DNA from: Macrotis lagotis
Taxonomy: Eukaryota; Chordata; Mammalia; Peramelemorphia; Peramelidae
Assembly (NCBI RefSeq): GCF_037893015.1
Contig: NC_133658.1
Coordinates: 883,989,038-884,053,037 of the forward strand
Direction: 5' to 3'
DNA: 64,000 bases
Shown: in pieces, positions 57,089 to 64,000 of the stretch
Layout: each line of letters opens with the position of its first letter
Numbering within the stretch: the stretch's first letter is position 1
Position numbers and translations under genes: made by a program
The notes under the pieces: model-generated
Database searches by the model: none
What the model was told of the DNA's origin: nothing
What the model saw: the letters and a program-made list of their open reading frames with translations, nothing else

Positions 57089-59259
57089 AAAAACTAAAAA
57101 AAAAACCCCAATCTATTTTAAAAGTTCTAATTAGTTAGGACTGAGTGACATCAATGTTAATCCATGCACTGCCTCCTTCTGTCAGAGTGGGCATTGGTCC
57201 AGATCTGTGATTTCACTGCTTGGCATCAATTCATAACTTAGTTTTAGAAGGCTGTTCTCATCAGTAGGACTCCAATCCAGGTCTCTCAGTCCCCAAGTTA
57301 AGCTCTTAGAAAAGCAGATAAGCCTTGGAAACTAAACCTCAGTCTTTAGAATTCCATTTTCCCAGAAGCTCTGGAGGCCCATGAACCCCTGGAAAGCAGG
57401 TAGCAGGTTCAAAGATCCTGAATTACAGAGGGGTAGGGAATGGGAAGAGAGGCAAATTGACTTAGGCTCAGTTGCCTCCCACGGTCACTGTCCCTTCTCC
57501 AAACATTTGGCAAAAATAGTAACAAAAAAACTTTCCAGAGTAAGAAACCAGAAGTCCGAGTCTCCAAGGACAAGATTCTAAGACGCTTCACTTTTCCCAA
57601 AACAGTTGATTGGTTAAAACAAGTTTTTTGGTTTTTTTTTTTTAAGAAAAATAAAACAACCTTCTTGAACACAAATGTATGTAAAGACTGATACCCTTCC
57701 AAAGTCCCAATGTTTCTCCCCCTGCCCAAAATTCATTCCCACATGAGCTTCCTTTCAAATCAGCACAGGTTGGGAGCCATGTGATGCAGACATGCACAGA
57801 CTATGTTGGCCATCAACTCAAGCCCATAATGATGGGACTAACAGTCTGGCTCAGATGACAGACATGAACACAGACACGTGGACATGAGCCACACCATGTC
57901 TATCAGGTATAATTGAGCACCGGATCTCAGGGACCCACTTTTCTCATCAGAAACACTTGTTATTTCCCTCAAACTCATTGGGGGTAATATGGCATAGGAA
58001 GGTCAGAAAAGAAAAAAAATTACAGATGGGTAAAACCACCATGCTATCAGAAGAGCTGAAAACAGGCAGGGATGGAGGTTGGATGCGGGGCCTAGAAGAA
58101 TACAGACGGTGGGGTCTCCAAGAGGAACACAGAAGGCTGGAGAGGTTTCACAGTGAAGCCCCCCACTGGCAGTGGGTGGGGAGAAAGAAGAGAAGTCCTG
58201 GAAAAAATCAGGGTCTGAGGGAGGAGTATGGATTTCAGTTCACATTCCTAAAGACCCCTCACCCTCCAAAGAGAAGCAGCAAGAGCTCCTACTGTTCTCC
58301 ACAGGCCAAAAAAGAATGTGGCCCCAAAGTAAGCTGGGTCAGGGCCCCAAGTAGAGGGACTTGTGTAGGAGAAGGGGGAAGATGGAGGCAGTCTGACTGT
58401 TGAAAAGGGCTGAGGTCAGCCCACGGGCTGGGTGGCGTGGGAGAAGCAGCCTGTGTGTGAGCCAGGACAAAATGCAGTATTTTCTGGGGCTTTCAGGAAA
58501 GGAGCCCCCGGGGAGAGCGAGGAAGGGGAGCAGATTGCTTCCTGGTGGCAGGAGGAGGTGTTTCCCTCGCCCAGCAGGATCCAGAGGGATGGTGGCAGGA
58601 CAAGACAAGGCAGAGGACCTTTGCTGTTAAGATGACATGCTTCCCTCCAAGGGCACTAAATTTCAGGAACTTTTCTTGTTTCAAAATGAACCTCCAGCCC
58701 AAGTGCTCCTGAGTCCTGAGGAGCACAAACTGCACCCAGCGGAGACTCCACCCTGACTCCTGAAGTTGCCCCACCTGAGTCAGCATGGCCATGGAGGGCA
58801 GACAGGACAAGTGTGAGTCCCCACCAGGGCAGGCTCTGCTCTAGATCATCATAGCAGTGGGACCTCTGGCCCGGGGAAGCCAGAGTACCCAAGGGGCCCA
58901 GACTCCAGATGCCGCAGAGACCTCTCCGCCACCCAAGAGTCTTGAGTCCTTGGCCAAAGCAGCCCTTTGTTCAGAAAATGGGCAAAAAGAGATAGGGGAG
59001 GGGAGAGGAAGGGAGACCAAGGACCTCCAATCTGTGCCAGGACTGGCCCTTGAGGCAGGGTATGTTCTCTTCCAAATCTGAATATACAACACAGAAGTCA
59101 CAGGGGTTTGATGGAGAAGAGCCAGCGAGCTGGCAAGAGAGGGAGTGAACTGGAAGGTGGCTCTCTGGGCAGTGGGAGCTGCCCTGGAGATCCTCACCAG
59201 TGCCCCTCACTGTCTTTGGGGGGAGGGGGAGCAAGACCTGGGGAGGGGCAGCAGGATCC
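57083..59259 (-). other. TMEM201: Likely 3' UTR of TMEM201
   Basis: About 2.2 kb after the stop codon holds no recognisable interspersed repeat, unlike almost everything to its left, and has mixed composition with no supported reading frame. An AATAAA on the minus strand at 57083-57088 could end the transcript. Absence of repeats fits a transcribed, constrained UTR. The exact end is unknown; A+T-rich sequence at 56700-56760 is another candidate end. Confidence 0.45.
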
Positions 59260-59357
59260 TCAGCGCAGGTTCTGGTACAGATAGGCAGATGTGAAGAGAG
59301 CGTTGGCTGCCAGACTCATGGCAAGGAGGCCTCGCACCACAGAGCTGCCAAAACGAG
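59260..59357 (-). CDS. TMEM201: TMEM201, last coding exon with C-terminal membrane span
   Basis: A 98-base terminal exon starting after a pyrimidine-rich AG acceptor and ending in TGA at 59260-59262. It encodes RFGSSVVRGLLAMSLAANAL followed by FTSAYLYQNLR. About 20 hydrophobic residues close to the C-terminus form a tail membrane segment, as in TMEM201. Incoming phase fits the exon at 61171 exactly. No other family I know ends in SLAANALFTS..LYQ.LR. Confidence 0.75.
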
Positions 59358-59821
59358 CTGAAAGGAGAAAGGGAAAAGTGGAACTGGGGAATCTGGGAGT
59401 GACCCTGGCAGTAGCCAGCCATTTTTGCCCAGGAACCAACTGCGGGAGAGTCCCTGGTACAACAGCATCCCTCCAGCCTCTAAGAAAGAGGAGGGGTCCC
59501 CTGTGTCACCCCACCCCACCCCTGCCAGGAATCTGGTCTCCACAGGCCCCTTGACAACTTCTGCCAGTTGTCCTTGGTTCTGTCCTCTCGAGCCCAGTGC
59601 CAGATGCTAAATGCCTCTTCTAAATGAGGGCCTGTCAAATATCTAAAAGGCCTCTCCTTCCAAGCCCCCCTTCTCCTTGGTTCCCCCAAAGCTTCTCCAT
59701 CTCCATCCTTCAGCAATCTTCCTAGGGCACAGAGCATCTTGGCAGAGCGGAGCCTATGGCAGGCCTCTCACCTGCACCATTCTGAAGGGAGTGGCTAGTA
59801 GGGACACAGATGAACGGATTT

Positions 59822-59981
59822 CTTTTTTTAATTTATTTTAGGTCTTTGCAAGGCAATGGGGTTAAGTGGCTTGCCCAAGGCCACATAGCTAGGTATTTAT
59901 TAAGTGTCTGAGGTCGAATTTGAACTCAGGGCCTCCTGACTCCAGGGCCGGTGCTCTACCCACTGCGCCACCTAGCTGCCC
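59822..59981 (-). repeat. WSINE1-like SINE in TMEM201 intron
   Basis: Reverse copy, from ttaggtctttgcaaggcaat to actgcgccacctagctgccc. Second antisense SINE of the same intron, thus sense-oriented to the TMEM201 transcript. Confidence 0.9.
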
Positions 59982-60519
59982 AAATGGATATTTTCTTAAC
60001 TGTCTTGTCACTGACTGGTTTTGCGGTCTTTCTCTGGTTCCCTCCCTCTCTAGCCATGCATCCCCCCCTTGTATTTACCTTGCTCACTTTGGGGACCCCA
60101 ATGCAAGCCTAGTTCCTTATTAAGTGTTCCCCTGCCTATTTCGTCAGCGTGCCTCCTTTACCTTTATTCAAGACCCCGAAAACTGCCGACCACCAGAGAG
60201 GGGAGCACAGGCCTCTTGGTGACCCCCAGGAGACCTCCTGCTAGGCTGACCCTGACTGCTGAGTCTGAAACCTCTAAGCCCACTAGGCCTGAGGCTTGCC
60301 AGCCTCCAGTGAATGGCCAGCAAGTATGCTAAATGCTTTGCTAAAACCTACATGAGTGGTCTCATCAGGGTTTCCCAGACCTGCTAACAGAAGAAAAGGC
60401 TGTCCAGATCCTCTCTCTCCTCACTGCCTTCTTTTCAAGGTGCTCACTCATCCCTTCAATGCTATGCTCGAGGTCCAAGGTGAAGCTCACTAAGCTAGGC
60501 TTTGCAGACTATTCTCTTC

Positions 60520-60678
60520 TTTTTAAAAAAAAATTTTTTTTGCAAGGCAATGGGGGTTAAGTGGCTTGCCCAAGTCCACAAAGCTAGGTAATTATTAAGT
60601 GTCTGAGGCCGGATTTGAACTCAGGGCCTCTTGACTCCAGGGCCGGGGCTTTATCCACTGCACCACCTAGCTGTCCCC
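60520..60678 (-). repeat. WSINE1-like SINE in TMEM201 intron
   Basis: Reverse copy from a T-rich tail (ttttttttgcaaggcaatgg) through cggatttgaactcaggg to ccactgcaccacctagctg. Lies in the intron between the last two coding exons. Confidence 0.9.
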
Positions 60679-60679
60679 T

Positions 60680-61170
60680 CTTTTTGTGAACCTAGTGACA
60701 CCAGCCCTTCTTCAGGCCCAGAGGTCCTCTCTTTCCCAAAAATCACCTATAGTGGCTTCTTTCTGCCATCAGAACCAGGCACCATGAGAAGCCCATGGAA
60801 GACATCCACCACTCAACCCAAGCAATGCCCTAGAAACAGGCCAAGCACCTGTGGATGAATTTCAGCAAAAATCACAGGCTAAATGAGCAGAAAACACCCT
60901 AGGCCCTGAAGATTCTGGGCTATGGGCCTGGAACAAAACACAGGAGAGCAGGATGGTCTTGCAGATCTCCAAGGAACATGTGCCCCTGGGAATAGACCCA
61001 AGACAAATCTGGGGCAACAGTGGGAATGGTGCTTGAGGGGAGCTTGCCCAGACGAGGCTCATCAGCCAAGCAGTATATAAGTGTCCATTAGAACAGGGGC
61101 TGCCCAGCTCTATTATTAGACAGTGAGTCACGTGCTCCTGCACAGGTGGGACCCCAGGGCAGATACGTAC
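60680..61170. other. Intronic stretch without recognised feature
   Basis: Between the SINE at 60520-60678 and the penultimate TMEM201 exon I see no repeat, RNA gene or supported frame. Confidence 0.4.
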
Positions 61171-61308
61171 CTTTCCAGCCCATGGCCTCCTCCAGGCCCC
61201 CCTTGGTAGTGGTATCCACCATACAGGCTGATGAGTGTGACGAGCTGTCCTCTTTTTTGATGGAGAGGTCACTGCAGATGCTGTTGCTCTCGAGGTGGCA
61301 CCGCAAGT
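61171..61308 (-). CDS. TMEM201: TMEM201, penultimate coding exon
   Basis: A 138-base exon with AG before 61308 and GT after 61171. Both ends are phase 1, so it could be skipped without a frameshift. It encodes LRCHLESNSICSDLSIKKE, then a Ser-rich stretch and VDTTTKGGLEEAMGWK. The SIKKE lysine patch and VDTTT match my memory of the human protein just before its last membrane span. Joining to the exon at 62177 forms an Asp codon, and to the exon at 59357 an Ala codon. Confidence 0.72.
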
Positions 61309-62176
61309 CTGGGGACACAAAGACCCTTCACCAGGGGCACTGGAGTCCTGGTGCTGGTCAGACGGAGAGGCCAGGGGAAGCCTCCCTGTCTGCTCTGTTT
61401 GGCCGCTTCCCATCACTCTAGGTCAAGTCTGGTGGGAGGGGGACACAACAACCTAAGGAAAGGGCTACAGCTGATGCCTCTCAGCCCCGCAGGAAAGCAA
61501 AAGCTGTTTGCTCACTCAAGAATCGCTGCAAGGCAGCTGCATCTGGGCTGGTGAGCAGCACACAGCCACCACAGGTGGGGAGCAGAGGAGGGAGGACCCT
61601 GCAGGCCCCTGAAAATCATAGAAGGAAAAGAAAATGGAATCAGACTAGGGGAGGACAAGCTCAGCGAGTGACAACAGGACCTAGAAGGAAGCAGCTTTGG
61701 AGGGTGGCCCAGGAGCTCCCTGCAGACTTGGGGCTGGAAGGACCACCAAGTCCATTTATTCAATGGGCACCATGTCAATCCTTCAGGGGAATGGAAGCTC
61801 CTGGATGGCAGGCCCTGCTCCACTTGGGCCTATAAGGCTGACGGAGGGTTTTTTAACTAAAGGCTTGCTGAATTAAATTGCATCTGCCAGCAGGCTTCCG
61901 TTTCCTCTTCAGAGGCAAATTTACATGGCCGAAGAACAAAAAGGATTCCCTGTGGCCACCAGGTGTGAGCCACAGGTCCTCTCCTTCATGGAGTCATTTC
62001 TGGACAGCTCTCCTTGTTAATCTTCCTGCTCTCAAGGCCAGAGACTGTGGGAAGTGGCACCTCACCTGCCCCCCGCCCCCAGCCAAGGCCCCAGCCCCTC
62101 CCCATGGGTCTCTTACCCAGGATGGGCCGTCCAAGGCTTCTCTCACCTCTTCCAGTCTGATGGGGGAAGGACTTAC

Positions 62177-62476
62177 CGCGCATGGGCTGGAGGCCTTGGG
62201 CAGGCTGTCTCTTGCCAGGGAATCGAGAGACTTCAGGGCTGAGCAGGCTGCCGTTGGCAGGGCTCGGCTCATCGGAGCTGCTGGGGGTGTGGAGGGTCTC
62301 CCCAGGGGATGGGAAAAGCAGAAGCTTCTGCCCCTTCAGGTTGAGGCGGGCTGGGCTGATGAGTGGTCGGCGAAGGTGAAGGGATCCGGAGCTGGAGGCC
62401 ACAGAGCCTGCCACAGACGGAGCCGGAGAGGGCAGAGGGGATGAAGCACAACTTCCAGACAGCAAGGTGAAGTAAT
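62177..62476 (-). CDS. TMEM201: TMEM201 (SAMP1/NET5), third-last coding exon
   Basis: A 300-base exon bounded by AG before 62476 and GTAAGT after 62177, entering and leaving in phase 1. It encodes a Ser/Pro-rich segment beginning YFTLLSGSCASSPLPSPAPS and containing SPARLNLKGQKLLLF and a PSSSDEPSP patch. I recall very similar text in the nucleoplasmic C-terminal region of TMEM201, an inner nuclear membrane protein linked to lamins, emerin and the mitotic spindle. The segment looks disordered and phosphorylatable. Upstream exons with the zinc-finger region and other membrane spans are not in the window; about 1.5 kb of intron follows to its right. Confidence 0.72.
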
Positions 62477-64000
62477 CTGGAGAAGACACAAGGAAAAGGC
62501 ATGTCGTAAGGGAGAAAAACTGAACCCTTAGTACCTGGGACAAATAAAGGCATGGCTAGAAACGGACATGGGGAGGAAAGTGGTTTCTCTACCATTATCG
62601 TGGATGTATGGAGAATTAAGTAGAGAATACTCAATACTCACAGTCCTAAGACTATCAGTGTTGGGAAGGACCTTAGTGACCATGTGGAACAGTCTCACAC
62701 AACATACTTGGCAAGAGTCATTGGGCAAAGACCTCTGAGGGGCAACCCTATTCCACTTTCAGATAGCTCACTTCACTAATACATTTTTTCTGATTTAAAT
62801 ATGCGAATGAATCCTAGAGCTCACAGACTGAGGAGTTCGATCCAATGATAAGATGGCAGTCTATTGAACACAAGCCTCATCCATCCCTTCCTCCACATTC
62901 CCCACCCAACACACCTGACTTGGCGAGGAGGCCCTCCTCACTTTCTCCTAACAGTCCAGCATCAGGGTTGTCCATCCATCAAACCTCTCCCTCTCCGACA
63001 GCCAACATTTCCCTGAGGATGCACTTTCTTCCTATTCTTCTCTGATATTGTTTCTTGGAGCTAAGCCATGGTCCACTCACATGCAGTTGTCTGGGACTCT
63101 CACTTTCCATACTTTGGAGATGGTTGTGTAGCTTGTAGCCACACAGCAACATTGGTAAGAATTTTGGAATTAAAAACATGGGTCCCAGAGCATTAAAATG
63201 AAAGACACTACCCACCTTCTGATAAAGACTGCATAGATTCCACAAGAATCTATTTTCAACATAGCTAATGTATTTTGGTTACAAAGAGGTATCTTTTTTT
63301 AATAAGGACTCTATTCCCCCTTCCCTCATTTTTTCCTGAGATGGATTGGAGGGAGAATGGGAGAAAGATATCATTAAAACATTTGATTTAATAAAAATGC
63401 AGAGATGAACAGAAGGCTGGCCAGAAAGAATCAGACAAGCAGAGAAACTATGAAGATTACATTTTGGTTCGATAAAACACACTTAACATGGTAACCAGAG
63501 TCATGAAGACCCAAGTTCAATACAACCTCAGACACTAACCATGTGACCTTGGCAAATCATTTAACTTCTGCTTAATTAAAATTAATTCTCATCAAGTTCC
63601 TGCAAAATGGGGATAAAAGCACCCACCTTCCCAGGGTTATCGTGAGATAAAATGAGATAATATTTTGTAAAGCAATTTCTAAACCTTAAGGTGCTAGTTA
63701 TTATTATTAGGTTGAATTTATTATACATTCACAAAAAGGAAAGTTAAGATGTATATAAAAGGTTCACAGAATCATATACAATCCTCTTCTATGTGTATGG
63801 AAATGCCCATTTTATTCATGTGTTGAGTTCTCTTAAATTGGATTATTGAATTGAAGGTGAATCTGTTTCTGAAAGAAATTTAGGGTCATTAAAGAGTTTT
63901 CCAATTTTTAAAAAACATTTTTATTTAAATTCTATTTAAATAATAAGAGTTCTAAATTCCATCCTTCTGCAATCAGGTATGTCATACATGAGCAATTCCA
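62477..64000 (-). other. TMEM201: TMEM201 intron (incomplete)
   Basis: No further exon with acceptable splice sites was recognised. The stretch at 62655-62830 resembles an old dispersed repeat also seen near 11030 and 53215, and a MIR-like element lies at 63495-63715. The rest appears unique. Confidence 0.5.
63495..63715 (+). repeat. MIR-like SINE
   Basis: Reads caagttcaatacaacctcag, then catgtgaccttggcaaatca, then aaaatggggataaaagcacc and gagataaaatgagataatat, the order seen in MIR elements. Confidence 0.7.

Noticed and set aside
58339-59554. Several overlapping 80-118 residue frames on both strands
   Set aside because: They lie in the likely TMEM201 3' UTR or its last exon in wrong frames, with no splice context or homology I recognise.
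60862-61416. 184-residue minus-strand frame across the TMEM201 penultimate exon
   Set aside because: It is out of phase with the supported exon, which alone gives consistent joins on both sides.
1-64000. Retrovirus-like elements, CRISPR arrays, bacterial operons
   Set aside because: No long terminal repeats with gag/pol-like frames, no regular spacer arrays and no prokaryotic gene organisation were seen.

Overview
The window looks like nuclear DNA of an Australian marsupial, possibly a dasyurid. About thirty copies of a tRNA-derived SINE share the same ending (cacttaataattacctag, then gtgtggccttgggcaagcc, then ttgccttgcaaaaacc and an A-rich tail), which I associate with WSINE1-type elements. 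They lie among older Mar1/MIR-like SINEs, L1 fragments of marsupial type, L2 fragments and RTE-related repeats. Family names are from memory and no database was searched.

Layout. 1-45 kb holds no protein gene that I can support. It is a dense, nested mosaic of SINEs, L1 (mostly 3' ends and antisense ORF2 parts), L2, RTE-type LINE pieces, an unclassified long repeat with three copies, microsatellites and a composite pyrimidine-rich tandem array at 490-1170. 45.8-47.4 kb holds a sharp CpG island with a short single-exon forkhead gene on the minus strand. Its forkhead residues are most like FOXL2, but the protein is too diverged to be FOXL2 itself, so I read it as a FOXL2 paralogue. A (TG)n tract lies directly upstream. 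48.4-50.1 kb is a long antisense L1. 50.1-57 kb is mixed unique and repeat sequence. 57-64 kb holds the last three coding exons and the likely long 3' UTR of a minus-strand gene that I recognise as TMEM201 (SAMP1/NET5, an inner nuclear membrane protein). Its splice sites and phases agree across all three exons, and its 5' part lies beyond the right edge.

Both genes read leftward, so the FOXL2-like gene lies downstream of TMEM201. In human, as I recall, PIK3CD follows TMEM201 and no forkhead gene lies between them. The window would then show a forkhead gene that eutherians lack at this place, consistent with the reported FOXL2 paralogue kept in marsupials and some other vertebrates but lost in eutherians. 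No recognisable PIK3CD coding exon is present. No tRNA, rRNA or CRISPR array was found, and I recognised no retrovirus-like element.
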